Below are positions 25,814 to 34,524 of a stretch of DNA of 64,000 bases, piece by piece (the stretch's first letter is position 1; every line of letters begins with the position of its first letter). The translations under genes were made by a program, and so were the position numbers. Under the pieces are notes generated by a model, which worked only from the letters and a program-made list of their open reading frames with translations, ran no database searches and was not told the DNA's origin. Source of the stretch: Spartobacteria bacterium (GTDB lineage Bacteria > Verrucomicrobiota > Verrucomicrobiia > Chthoniobacterales > Chthoniobacteraceae); the NCBI GenBank assembly GCA_021324825.1, contig JAJPII010000044.1, positions 1 to 64,000 of the forward strand, given 5' to 3'.

Positions 25814-28373
25814 GCGCGCGGACGGACAAAACGGCCGCGGCGGCCACGCGCCGTCCGTCCGGCAGCGCGGCTTCAACTTCGATCCACTTTCTCCCGGCGG
25901 AGGCCGGCGTAAAGGTCCACGCGCTTCCGCCAAACACCGGTTCCTGGTCAGCCGCCTCCCACACGATCCGCGCGCAGCCGAGGTCGAAGCCGGGAGCGTC
26001 GAGCGTCACCGTGACCGGCGCGCCGGCGGGCGTGGAACCCGGCGGCGCCGAAATCGCCGCGGGCAATGTTCTCCAGGTTTGCGAAGCGGCGGGCGTGCGC
26101 GCGGCCAGGAAGGCGAGGCTCGCAAGGCTGCGGGCTTGATCGACGGCGACGAATTCCGTGCTCGTGTTGAAGCTGTCCCCCCAGCGATCGTAGAACGCAT
26201 ACGGCGCAAGCGCGGCGCCATCCGGCGGGAAGGTCAGCGCGCCCAGGTCCTTGCCGTAGTTGTTCAGCCAGGCAAAACCCTGCTGAAGATTTCCCAACGG
26301 CAGGCCCGACGGCGGCAGGACGCGGCGGTCGTTTTGCGCGTATTGATGCACGATCTCGCGCTGCCGCCTCCAGCCGAGTCCGGTGACGAAGGTGACGTTG
26401 ACGGGATTGCAGCCCCCTTCGAAATTGAGGTTCGTCAGGATGGCGTCGATGTAGTCCGGCTTCGGGTCGAGCTGATAGGCCACGGTCATGTCGAACGCCC
26501 GCTCGCTGGAGAAATACCAGCCCGCCGTCCCGGCGCGTTTTGATTCCGAATCGAAGGCCGTGCCGTAGGCGCAGTGTTGCGAACGCAACAGGACATCGTC
26601 GCCGCCCCGTAGAAGCTCCGTCTCGCATTTGGCGAGGTAATGGGCGTCGAGCCGGCAGGCAGGCAGGCGACCGCTCCGCGCGGCGAATGCATAGTCGCGG
26701 CATGCGCAGCCGTACCCTTCGAACAGGCGCTGCCAAGTCCAGCGCCGTGTGGCGCGGTCCTCGGGGTCATACCAATCCATCAGCCGCCGCTCGTACGCCG
26801 TGTCGCCCGTCGCCAGGAACATCCCGCACGCCGCCCAGGCCAGTTCGTCGTCGTGCATGTATTCATCCCCGTAATGCGTGATCTTTTGATACGCCCCGTC
26901 CTTCCCGTGCGCGGCGATTGCGTCCATGAGGAATTTCCAACCGAGACGCGCCTTTCTTAAATAGCGCGCCGCGTCCTCCGGGAATTGGCTTTTGAACAAT
27001 GGCGAGGAGGAAAGCTCCGCCAGGGCGGCCACGGCCGCGGCGGTGGCGGCGGTTGTCTTGGGGAAGACGATCTGCGAATCGCCGCGCTCGGGCAACACGT
27101 CGTTTTCATACTTGCGGTCGCGCGGATAGACCAGAAAATAGAACCCGCCGTCCGCGTCCTGCATCTTCGCCAGGAAATCCGCCTCGATCTTCGCTTCTTG
27201 CAACAGATCGCTCCTGCCGTCCCCGCTTTCGGGTATGCCGAGATTATCGAGCGCGCCCGCGCCGGGCAGCGCGTCCGCCGCGAATGCGAGATAGTGAATG
27301 AAGCGGGCGCTGTTGGTGGTGTATTTGCCGTAGTCCCCCGCGTCGTGATGCCCGCCGGATACGTCGATCTTCCCGGTGCGCACAAACGGGTAAAGCTGCG
27401 AGGCCTCGTCCTTCAATCGCGGCGCGGTATGGCGCGGATTTTTGGCGCAGTCGCCATTCTCGGAGGCGATGTTGGCCCAGGCCTTCGCAAAGGCGGATTG
27501 CGGGACGGGGACATCCGCGGGCGCGGTATGGCAGGCGGGATGCACATGCCGGGTAAAGGGGAGCACAAGCGCCGAGCCGCAGCGCTGGTTGTAAAGCCCG
27601 ATGGCGTAAGCGCGGGCGAAACCCATGACGAGGCTGTCGTCGATGACGAACGGCAGGGACGCTCCGAGACCCGGCACAACCATCTTATAGACGCCCGGGG
27701 CCCGGAATGCGCTGAAGTCCGCCTCGCATACCTGTTGGTAAGGGATGGGCGAACACGTGAAACCCGCGTCGGGGCGCGGGCCGAGCTTCCCTTTGAAAAC
27801 GGCACGGCCTGTTTGCAAATCGACCAGCGAGAACCCGGCTGCGGCCGGCGCCTCCAGTTCGCCAAGACTTCCGATATAGGCGCCGACCATCGCTATTTTC
27901 GGGAGAGCCGTCGTGTACCCCTCCTGGTTTACATGGATGGCCGGGCTGTAACGCAACGGAGCCGCCGTAACCGCAAAGGCATCGCCGTTCAGGCCCGTCA
28001 CCGATACGCTCCGCCCTTCCGCCACCGGCGCCGCCAGCCGCAGGTAAAGGTGGTTCTCGATTCGCAGATCGCGCACGGCCAGCGGCGCGTAGAGAGGCCG
28101 CCGCTTGAAACCGGTCTCCTTCACCTCCGCGCGGCGGCCATCCACCGTGACGGTGAGGGACGGGGCGTGGAAGACGCCCTCCGAGTCCACGAAATCCCAA
28201 TTCTCAACGCGGGTTCCGGCTCCGGGCGGCTTCGTGTTTATCCACGTCAGGTCAAGAAGCGTCGGGGAAAGAATCTGGAGCGCGCCTTCCCCGACCTTGG
28301 GGAGCCGCAGGGGTTGCGACTCCGCGAACGACGCCAGAAAGGCGCAGATTGGGATTAGTAAGAAGCGATGCAC
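25788..28373 (-). CDS. Secreted GH9 family glycoside hydrolase with N-terminal Ig-like domain
   Basis: An 861-residue exported enzyme, signal peptide to about residue 19. Residues about 140-255 are the immunoglobulin-like CelD_N domain (HVNQEGYTTALPKIAMVG). The (alpha/alpha)6 barrel shows SGGHHDAGDYGKYT with the catalytic base Asp, GCNPVNVTFVTGLGWRR, and the acid region STEFVAVDQA. A short beta-rich C-terminal domain follows. GH9 enzymes cut beta-1,4 glucans and some glucosaminides; the substrate is unknown. There is no PEP-CTERM tail, although an exosortase locus is divergent from it. Confidence 0.88.
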   Translation of the reverse strand: MHRFLLIPICAFLASFAESQPLRLPKVGEGALQILSPTLLDLTWINTKPPGAGTRVENWDFVDSEGVFHAPSLTVTVDGRRAEVKETGFKRRPLYAPLAVRDLRIENHLYLRLAAPVAEGRSVSVTGLNGDAFAVTAAPLRYSPAIHVNQEGYTTALPKIAMVGAYIGSLGELEAPAAAGFSLVDLQTGRAVFKGKLGPRPDAGFTCSPIPYQQVCEADFSAFRAPGVYKMVVPGLGASLPFVIDDSLVMGFARAYAIGLYNQRCGSALVLPFTRHVHPACHTAPADVPVPQSAFAKAWANIASENGDCAKNPRHTAPRLKDEASQLYPFVRTGKIDVSGGHHDAGDYGKYTTNSARFIHYLAFAADALPGAGALDNLGIPESGDGRSDLLQEAKIEADFLAKMQDADGGFYFLVYPRDRKYENDVLPERGDSQIVFPKTTAATAAAVAALAELSSSPLFKSQFPEDAARYLRKARLGWKFLMDAIAAHGKDGAYQKITHYGDEYMHDDELAWAACGMFLATGDTAYERRLMDWYDPEDRATRRWTWQRLFEGYGCACRDYAFAARSGRLPACRLDAHYLAKCETELLRGGDDVLLRSQHCAYGTAFDSESKRAGTAGWYFSSERAFDMTVAYQLDPKPDYIDAILTNLNFEGGCNPVNVTFVTGLGWRRQREIVHQYAQNDRRVLPPSGLPLGNLQQGFAWLNNYGKDLGALTFPPDGAALAPYAFYDRWGDSFNTSTEFVAVDQARSLASLAFLAARTPAASQTWRTLPAAISAPPGSTPAGAPVTVTLDAPGFDLGCARIVWEAADQEPVFGGSAWTFTPASAGRKWIEVEAALPDGRRVAAAAVLSVRAPTLSLPGN

Positions 28374-28441
28374 GACGCCGGAAAAGAAGCATTTTCAGTT
28401 CCGTGACGTTTTTAGGCAGGGTTCTTGCTATAAAGCCAAGG

Positions 28442-29290
28442 GTGAATAATAAATACTATAAACTAATTCTCTTCGCCGGCATGGCCTGCTCTACCGCCCT
28501 GGCTCAAACCGATTCTCCCGTTCAAGCCACCGCCCGGCCCCTGGGTCTTTGCATCGCGGATGACGTGAAACTGGCGGGTTCCGATGCGCGCTCGGCGAAC
28601 TTTCAATCCGGCGTCCTGCCCTCGGTCGAAAATCTCGTAAACGTAAAATTAAGCGAACGCCAGGCGATAAACGACTCCGCGATGCTGCTCGACCCCTCGA
28701 AGCTCAGCCTCGCCACCGCGACGGATGTCCGCATTTATTTCGTCGGCGAAGGCGCGGGCTACCACAACAGTCTCGGATTCAACGTCAACCATAGCGGCGT
28801 GCTGGGCGGCGACCCGAAGCTGATCTTCCCGGACGCTTCCAGCACCGATACTTACCTGGACGGCGGTTCGAGCGGCAGCCTCCGGCGCACGGCGAGCGAG
28901 CCGCTCCTGCCCGGTGATTTCGTCGATCTCGGGATGCAATCCGCCGGATCAAAGCTCGATTTTTTCCTCATCGCCGACGGGGCGCATGGCGGCACGAACG
29001 TCTATTCCACCAACCAGGCGGTCAATCCCGACCACATCAACCACGTCGTCTCCTTCAGCACCACCAAGGACAGCCCTTACCTCATCGTGGGCTTCGAGGA
29101 CTTGTGGGGCGGCGGGGATCGCGATTTCAACGATTGCATCTTCGCGATCGACCTGGGCAAGACGAACGTCGCGCAACTGAGGGCGCTCACAACCGCGCCC
29201 GAGCCCGCCCTTTTTCTCACGCTCGGCTCCTTCCTGGCAGTGCTCATGGCGGTGAAACGAAGGACGGCGGGCCAGGCCGATACCGTTTAG
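28442..29290 (+). CDS. Exported DUF4114 protein with PEP-CTERM sorting signal
   Basis: A 282-residue protein from GTG 28442, preceded by AAGG. A signal peptide covers about residues 1-22. The DUF4114 domain ends with VGFEDLWGGGDRDFNDCIFAI, a calcium-binding-like motif of surface proteins. The C-terminus is a PEP-CTERM signal: APEP, a hydrophobic stretch (LFLTLGSFLAVLMAV) and KRR. It should be cut and possibly attached to the cell surface by the exosortase encoded three genes downstream. Confidence 0.8.
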   Translation: MNNKYYKLILFAGMACSTALAQTDSPVQATARPLGLCIADDVKLAGSDARSANFQSGVLPSVENLVNVKLSERQAINDSAMLLDPSKLSLATATDVRIYFVGEGAGYHNSLGFNVNHSGVLGGDPKLIFPDASSTDTYLDGGSSGSLRRTASEPLLPGDFVDLGMQSAGSKLDFFLIADGAHGGTNVYSTNQAVNPDHINHVVSFSTTKDSPYLIVGFEDLWGGGDRDFNDCIFAIDLGKTNVAQLRALTTAPEPALFLTLGSFLAVLMAVKRRTAGQADTV

Positions 29291-29294
29291 CCCG

Positions 29295-31271
29295 ATGTCC
29301 GGCGGCGGGCAAACCCGGAACCTGAGGCGCGAGATTCTGGCATTCGCGGCCCTGGCTGTCGCCGTTGTCGGACTCGTGGCCGGTTTGCGGCTGTGGCGGA
29401 ATTACCTCGTAGCCCGCCAGGACCAATTCGCCTACCAGGCCGCCCGCAAATTCCTCCATAGCGGCAACGCCGCCGCCGCGCTGACGATCATCACCCAGCG
29501 CATCCCCCACTCGCCGGAACGGCCGGAAGCGACCCAGAAGTGGCTCGATCTCGAGGTCGATTCCGCCGCGAGCGTGCGCGATGCGGGCCGTCTGCTCGCC
29601 CTCTACGACCGGACGCCGCGCAGCTTCACGACGAACGAGGACGCCAGCCTGCTCGCGGCCCGCGCGTTTCTCGACACGGGGAAAAAAGACGCCGCCGAAA
29701 TTCTGCGGAAGAAGTGGGAGAACCGCTCCGCCCAGCCTCAAACCTGGTTCGCGCTGGAGGCCGACTCCCTTGTCGCGGAACGCAAACCCGACCAGGCGCG
29801 CGCCCTGTTGCAGTCCCGCCTCTTCCCCGGCGCGGCGGATTGCGGAAGGCTTTGCCGCCTGGCTCTCCTGTGCGGCAAGGATGACTTGACGGGGGCCTGG
29901 AATTTCCTCGCACAGGCAAACGCGCTCGATTCGCACAACCCCGACGTGCGTTCCTTCCGCGCGCAAATCCTCGAACGCATCGGCAAAATCCCGCTCGCGC
30001 GTCTCGAATACGCCGCCGCGCAGATGGCGGACCCAAAGAACGCGGCGCTCAAGGATCAACTGGCGGAATTTTATATCCGCCAGCACAACTACGGCGAAGC
30101 CCTGGATATTTGGCGGGATTGCCTCGCTTCGCCCTCGCCCGGCTTTCTCTGGCTGAAAACGCGCTTCTGGAGCGAGGTCGCGCGCCCCGTGGACATCGCC
30201 TGGAGCGGGCAACTGCAGCTCGTGGGCGGAGAACTGGAGCCGGTTCTCAAACTCATCGCAGGACTGCCGCAAGGGAGTTTCTGGGATGCCGCGGACTTCC
30301 AGCGCCTGCCAAACGCGCAGCGTTTCGCCAGGGAACACCAGGAGATTTTCTGGCTGAACCTGCTCGAGCTGCTGCGTTCGAAAAACGAAAGCGCCGTCTC
30401 CGACTGGCTCGCCCTCCAGAGCTTCGGCGAGGAATCGTGGCGGCCCGACCTCGAATTGGCGCTGCGCCGCATCCTCAGCTACCGCGCCTCTGGAAAGCTG
30501 AATCCGCCGGGCATGGCGCCGCGCAAGGTCGAAGGCGCGCGGCATCAATTCTTCCAACAGCTTGAAACCCTCGCCGCCGCGGAGCGCGAACAGAATCCCG
30601 GTTTCAAAATGCCGCCGGATCTCGACGCCCTTTTGCGCAGCGACGAAGTTTTCTCCGCCGCGTTTCTGGGCGCCGGTTGGATGGAGGCCGCGCTTCGCTT
30701 TCACCACGCCGCGGTTGAAAATTTTCCGCCATGGTTCGCCTATGGCCTGGCGCAGGCCCTGCGTTTCAACCGCGATGCCAAGACCGCGCTCGCCTTCGCC
30801 GAAAAACAGACCCTCACGCCCGAACTGCGGCTTCTGGCGGCCGAACTGAAGCTGGCCGGCGGTGAGACCGATGCGGGCTGCGCGGACCTTCGTCCGATGG
30901 CCGGTCTCGATTCCGATATCGGCTTCCGCGCGGCGTGGCTGCTGAGTCTCGCGGCCATCGATCGCGGGCGGAACAAGGAAGCCGCCGACTTCGTGCGGAG
31001 CAATCGCCGGCTCTCGGAAAGCGTCACCGGCCAGGAAATTCTTGCCCGTATCGCCGCGGCGGAGAGCAACCTCGAGGAAGCGGACCGGCGCTACGCCTCC
31101 ATCGCGGAAACCTCCGTCGAAGCGCAGGCGTACCTGGCGCGCCAGGCGTATGCGCAAAAGGATTGGACCGCGGCGCGCCGGTACACCGCGAAGCTCGTGG
31201 CCGCGTACCCGGACGAACTGCAACTCCGGGCCAACATGGCCGCGATCCAAAAACAGGAAAGCGGAAAGTGA
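29295..31271 (+). CDS. Membrane-anchored TPR-like protein of the exosortase locus
   Basis: A 658-residue protein. One N-terminal membrane segment (AFAALAVAVVGLVAGLRL, about 15-34) is followed by helical repeats resembling TPR units along the whole chain (for example QAARKFLHSGNAAAALTII, AEFYIRQHNYGEALDIW, YLARQAYAQKDWTAARRYTA). It starts 4 bases after the PEP-CTERM gene and overlaps the exosortase gene by GTGA. TPR proteins are common in PEP-CTERM loci; it may scaffold surface assembly. Confidence 0.7.
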   Translation: MSGGGQTRNLRREILAFAALAVAVVGLVAGLRLWRNYLVARQDQFAYQAARKFLHSGNAAAALTIITQRIPHSPERPEATQKWLDLEVDSAASVRDAGRLLALYDRTPRSFTTNEDASLLAARAFLDTGKKDAAEILRKKWENRSAQPQTWFALEADSLVAERKPDQARALLQSRLFPGAADCGRLCRLALLCGKDDLTGAWNFLAQANALDSHNPDVRSFRAQILERIGKIPLARLEYAAAQMADPKNAALKDQLAEFYIRQHNYGEALDIWRDCLASPSPGFLWLKTRFWSEVARPVDIAWSGQLQLVGGELEPVLKLIAGLPQGSFWDAADFQRLPNAQRFAREHQEIFWLNLLELLRSKNESAVSDWLALQSFGEESWRPDLELALRRILSYRASGKLNPPGMAPRKVEGARHQFFQQLETLAAAEREQNPGFKMPPDLDALLRSDEVFSAAFLGAGWMEAALRFHHAAVENFPPWFAYGLAQALRFNRDAKTALAFAEKQTLTPELRLLAAELKLAGGETDAGCADLRPMAGLDSDIGFRAAWLLSLAAIDRGRNKEAADFVRSNRRLSESVTGQEILARIAAAESNLEEADRRYASIAETSVEAQAYLARQAYAQKDWTAARRYTAKLVAAYPDELQLRANMAAIQKQESGK

Positions 31272-32074
31272 ACGCGCGGGATTATCGCTGGCTGGCCGCG
31301 CTGCTTCTGGTCGCGCTCTTCATCTGGACGCGCGACGCGACGTGGCTGGGCCGCGCCGACGCAAGCTGGCCCGTGCTGATCTCGCTGCCGCTGTTCGTAT
31401 GGTTCGGCTTTCCGTGGAAGTTCAATACGACAGGCGAGCCCATCGCGTTGAAGCGCGCGGGTCTTGGCGTCGCATGCCTGGCGCTGGGCGTCTTAACCAA
31501 CCTCGTCACGCTGCTCGCCGCGGGCTGGACGCTGCTCCTTTGGACATGGCTGAGCGCGCGCGTCGAGCCCGACCGCCTGCCGCACGTCCGCCGTTTGCTT
31601 GTGTTGCCGATGCTCGCCTTCCCGTGCGTCATCTGCGACGGCGAGCATATCGGGTGGCTGTTCCGCATTTCGGGCGCGTTCTTCGCGCAGGGATTTTTCT
31701 CGCTGGTCGGTTTCGACGTATCGCGCGTCGGCGCCGATCTCACTGTCAACGGCGCGCAGATATCCATCGCTCCGGCGTGCGCGGGCCTGAACACCCTGCA
31801 AGCCATGTTGATCGCCGGTTCGGCGGCCGCGATCCTGATAATGGGGAGCCGCGCCCGCTGGTGGTGGACGCTGCCGCTCCTGGGCGTCATCGCGTGGATG
31901 TCGAATACGCTTCGCATCATCCTCATAGGGATTTCCGCGCTCACATTCGGGCCGCAGTTCACCATGGGGGCCTTCCATGCCTATGGCGGCTGGCTCGTGC
32001 TCACGATCATGTTTGCAACGTCCGTCTGGCTCTTCTCCGTCGCGCAACGTTTCATGACGAGGTCGCCGCGATGA
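31268..32074 (+). CDS. xrt: Exosortase (PEP-CTERM protein-sorting protease)
   Basis: A 268-residue membrane protein with about eight hydrophobic segments. The catalytic triad is visible: Cys171 in APACAGLN, Arg216 in SNTLRII, and His237 in GAFHAYGGW. Exosortases cut the PEP-CTERM signal in the membrane, analogous to sortases. The start is GTG 31268, overlapping the previous stop as GTGA. The exosortase class cannot be decided here. Confidence 0.9.
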   Translation: MNARDYRWLAALLLVALFIWTRDATWLGRADASWPVLISLPLFVWFGFPWKFNTTGEPIALKRAGLGVACLALGVLTNLVTLLAAGWTLLLWTWLSARVEPDRLPHVRRLLVLPMLAFPCVICDGEHIGWLFRISGAFFAQGFFSLVGFDVSRVGADLTVNGAQISIAPACAGLNTLQAMLIAGSAAAILIMGSRARWWWTLPLLGVIAWMSNTLRIILIGISALTFGPQFTMGAFHAYGGWLVLTIMFATSVWLFSVAQRFMTRSPR

Positions 32075-32526
32075 AGGAACGCCTTCCAATCCTGGAACTT
32101 CTGGTCGTGGGATACTGCGCGTGGCAGGGAGCCGATCTGCTCGGGGCGTGGATGCAAGCGCCTTTCGACCGCCTGGGCTGGCTCGCTCTTCTGATCTGGC
32201 TCGCTCCATTGGGCGCGGTCCTGCGCGCGAGGAGAAAGCTCTCCGGAAATGTCTGGCTGCTTTCCGCCGCGCTGTTTTTCTCATTCGTCGGCGGCGTCGC
32301 GGAGCTGAACGTGCTGCGCTACGCGGGCCTGGCGCTGGCGCTCTCCGGCCTGTTGCCGCGGCCCGCGGCGCCGTGGGTCTGCGCCGCCGTGGCGTGGATG
32401 CCCGCGCTGGGTTGGTTCGCGAGCCATTCGAACCCCGCCGCGATCCTGCCGCTCCGCCTCCTGATCGCCGGCGCGGGCGCCGCCGCGGCCTGGCAGGCGA
32501 ACAACCTCCGGCGTTGCAAGACATGA
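32071..32526 (+). CDS. Small membrane protein of the exosortase locus
   Basis: A 151-residue protein with four to five hydrophobic segments (LGWLALLIWLAPLGAVL, VWLLSAALFFSFVGGVAEL, AAPWVCAAVAWMPALGWF, LLIAGAGAAAAW). It is joined to both neighbours by ATGA overlaps. Its function is unknown; translational coupling argues that it belongs to the exosortase machine. Confidence 0.65.
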   Translation: MKERLPILELLVVGYCAWQGADLLGAWMQAPFDRLGWLALLIWLAPLGAVLRARRKLSGNVWLLSAALFFSFVGGVAELNVLRYAGLALALSGLLPRPAAPWVCAAVAWMPALGWFASHSNPAAILPLRLLIAGAGAAAAWQANNLRRCKT

Positions 32527-33110
32527 AGAACGTTCAGCGGAAGTTCCTCGGATTGACGCTGGCCCTGGTGGTGTGCGCGACCTTCGCCTGGGATTTCCTT
32601 CCGCTGCCGGACGCCCAGGCGCGTCTCGCCGCCCTGCCGCAAACGGGACCGAACTTCACGAGCCGCGAACTGCCGCTTACTCCCGGCGAAGCGGTCATCT
32701 TCGGAAAGGCCCGCGTCATGAAGCGGCTGTACCAGGTGGAATCCCGGCGGTTCGTCGTCACGGTCATCGACGGCACGCTGAACCGTCATGCCGTTCACGA
32801 CCCCCTTTATTGCTTCCGCGGGGCGGGCTGGACAGTGCAGCGCGAATCGTCCTTCGCGGTTCCCAACGGCGAGGCGCGCTGGCTGGACCTGACGAAAGGC
32901 GCCGAGGAGCGCGAGGCGCTGGATTGGTTCACCGACGGCGCGCAACGGTATGTCTCGCCGTTGCGGTATTGGTGGCAAACGACTTTGCGCCGCCTGACCC
33001 TGAGCCGTTCCGGAGAGGAGCCCGTCCTCGTGATCCTGCAACCGGTGGATGAAAGCTCGCTCGACTGGCGCGCGCTCACGAAATCGTTTCCGGCGCTGTT
33101 CGATTTTTAA
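32523..33110 (+). CDS. Exosortase-associated protein, EpsI-like
   Basis: A 195-residue protein with one N-terminal membrane segment (KFLGLTLALVVCATFAW). The rest resembles the EpsI-type proteins beside exosortases: a strand-rich domain with HAVHDPLYCFRGAGW, where EpsI has a conserved HxPxxCxPG-like region, followed by GEARWLDL. It is the last gene of the exosortase operon. Confidence 0.6.
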   Translation: MKNVQRKFLGLTLALVVCATFAWDFLPLPDAQARLAALPQTGPNFTSRELPLTPGEAVIFGKARVMKRLYQVESRRFVVTVIDGTLNRHAVHDPLYCFRGAGWTVQRESSFAVPNGEARWLDLTKGAEEREALDWFTDGAQRYVSPLRYWWQTTLRRLTLSRSGEEPVLVILQPVDESSLDWRALTKSFPALFDF

Positions 33111-33117
33111 AACGTAT

Positions 33118-33174
33118 CATGCGCTTTTGCCCGCTCTTAGTTGTAGAGGCGGCTGTGCCAGCCGCCTCTACAAC
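33118..33174. repeat. Dispersed repeat, copy 1: 15-base box plus perfect 15-bp hairpin
   Basis: The box CATGCGCTTTTGCCC (33118-33132) is followed by arms GTTGTAGAGGCGGCT (33140-33154) and AGCCGCCTCTACAAC (33160-33174) around GTGCC. The same box and the hairpin core recur at 49960-50025. This copy lies between convergent genes and may end transcription from both sides. It looks like a REP-type element. Confidence 0.75.
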
Positions 33175-33177
33175 GCC

Positions 33178-34524
33178 CTAGGCGGCGCGCAGGCGCCGCG
33201 AATATTCGATCCGCGCGATGAATCCCAAAAAGATGAGCCACGTGTAGAGGTTCTTCGTTTGGGTGAGAACGCGCTCGACGTTGCTATGGATGTAGGTCGT
33301 CACCAGCCCCGCGAGGACGCCGATCAAAAAAGCGCCCACGATGGTGCGCTTGTACATCCAGATGCCGCGCGCGCACCAAACCCCGGTGACGGTGATGAAG
33401 AGAAAGTAGCCGATGATCCCGGGCCAGCCGTTCTCGGCCCTGATGAGCCAGTAATGGCTTTCCGGCTGGGGATGGACCTCATCGGGGTCGAGATTGAAGC
33501 CGCGGCTGCGCGTCCAGTCGTCGATGACGTCGCCATAGGTGTACGGCGCGTTTGCCATGATGACGAAATTGTTCCAGCCCACGCCGATCGGATGGTCGCG
33601 GAGCATGTCGGCGGCGGCGGTGTTTAACATGACGCGCAGATCGGAGCTTTGCTCGTTGCGCTCCTCGCCGAAGCGCATCATTAGGGTCGGGAGGGCGATC
33701 ATGACGCCGATGGCGCCGCAAACCACGATGGTCGCCATGATGCGGACGCGCTTCAATGTGACGCGATCCGCGAGGCTCATCACGAAAACAACCGCCGTTG
33801 ACAGTCCGAACGCCACGAGCGAAGCCCGGGACAACGCGCTTTGCACGATGACGCCGCACGCCGCGTAGGCGACCATGAAAAGGCGCGTATCTTTTTTCGA
33901 CGCATCGCCCATCGCCGTGGCGAGCAGCGCCAGGCCGCACATATAGGCCCACATCGCCAGGGCGTTCTGGTGCTCGAACCAACCCATGACCTGGAAGACG
34001 TGGTCCTTGTACTTCATTTTTAAGACGACGAACATCTGCACGATGAGCGTGAACGACAGCGCGCGCAGGAAAACGAGCAGGTCCTCCTCCTCCTGCAAAA
34101 ATTGAAACGCCGCCACGTACACGAGCGCCGCTTTCCCAAAACGCCATACGGCCATCAACGTATAGACTTTCTCCGGCGCGTTGATGATCGAGAGGGCGGA
34201 AAGGCCGACATAAAACAGGTAAAGCAAGGCGCCGGGCGCGATGCGTTTCCAGTTCCGGTCGTGCTTCAACTCGTTCGATAGGAGCAGCGCGATGGACAGG
34301 ACGTCCATGAGATCGAGTTCAAAACCTTTCGTCGCGCCGCGATACCAGTCGATGGAATCGAGCATGAGCGTGATCTTGTTGATCTGCCAGGAGGTCATGA
34401 AGACCAGCGTCGCGAAGAGCCGGCGTTGCAAGCGGCGGTCGCCTTGTATGTAAAACCCGAGCGCCGGGGCGATCCCGAAATACAACACCAGCCCTATCGC
34501 GGCCTTTTCCCAGTCGTTCAGCAC
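33178..34524 (-). CDS. O-antigen ligase/Wzy-like polymerase
   Basis: A 448-residue membrane protein with about 11-12 hydrophobic segments. The Wzy_C region shows SRASLVAFGLSTA before a large periplasmic loop with DHPIGVGWNNF and HPQPESHYWLIRAENGWPG; the latter is the H..Y...L.E.G type motif of the ligase/polymerase superfamily. It is the likely repeat-unit polymerase of this polysaccharide cluster, or a ligase. It is co-transcribed with the upstream GT4 gene (7-base overlap). Confidence 0.8.
   Translation of the reverse strand: MLNDWEKAAIGLVLYFGIAPALGFYIQGDRRLQRRLFATLVFMTSWQINKITLMLDSIDWYRGATKGFELDLMDVLSIALLLSNELKHDRNWKRIAPGALLYLFYVGLSALSIINAPEKVYTLMAVWRFGKAALVYVAAFQFLQEEEDLLVFLRALSFTLIVQMFVVLKMKYKDHVFQVMGWFEHQNALAMWAYMCGLALLATAMGDASKKDTRLFMVAYAACGVIVQSALSRASLVAFGLSTAVVFVMSLADRVTLKRVRIMATIVVCGAIGVMIALPTLMMRFGEERNEQSSDLRVMLNTAAADMLRDHPIGVGWNNFVIMANAPYTYGDVIDDWTRSRGFNLDPDEVHPQPESHYWLIRAENGWPGIIGYFLFITVTGVWCARGIWMYKRTIVGAFLIGVLAGLVTTYIHSNVERVLTQTKNLYTWLIFLGFIARIEYSRRLRAA

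Noticed and set aside
33140-33174. CRISPR-like repeat
   Set aside because: There is only one hairpin here and one distant decayed copy, with no regularly spaced repeats and no cas genes.
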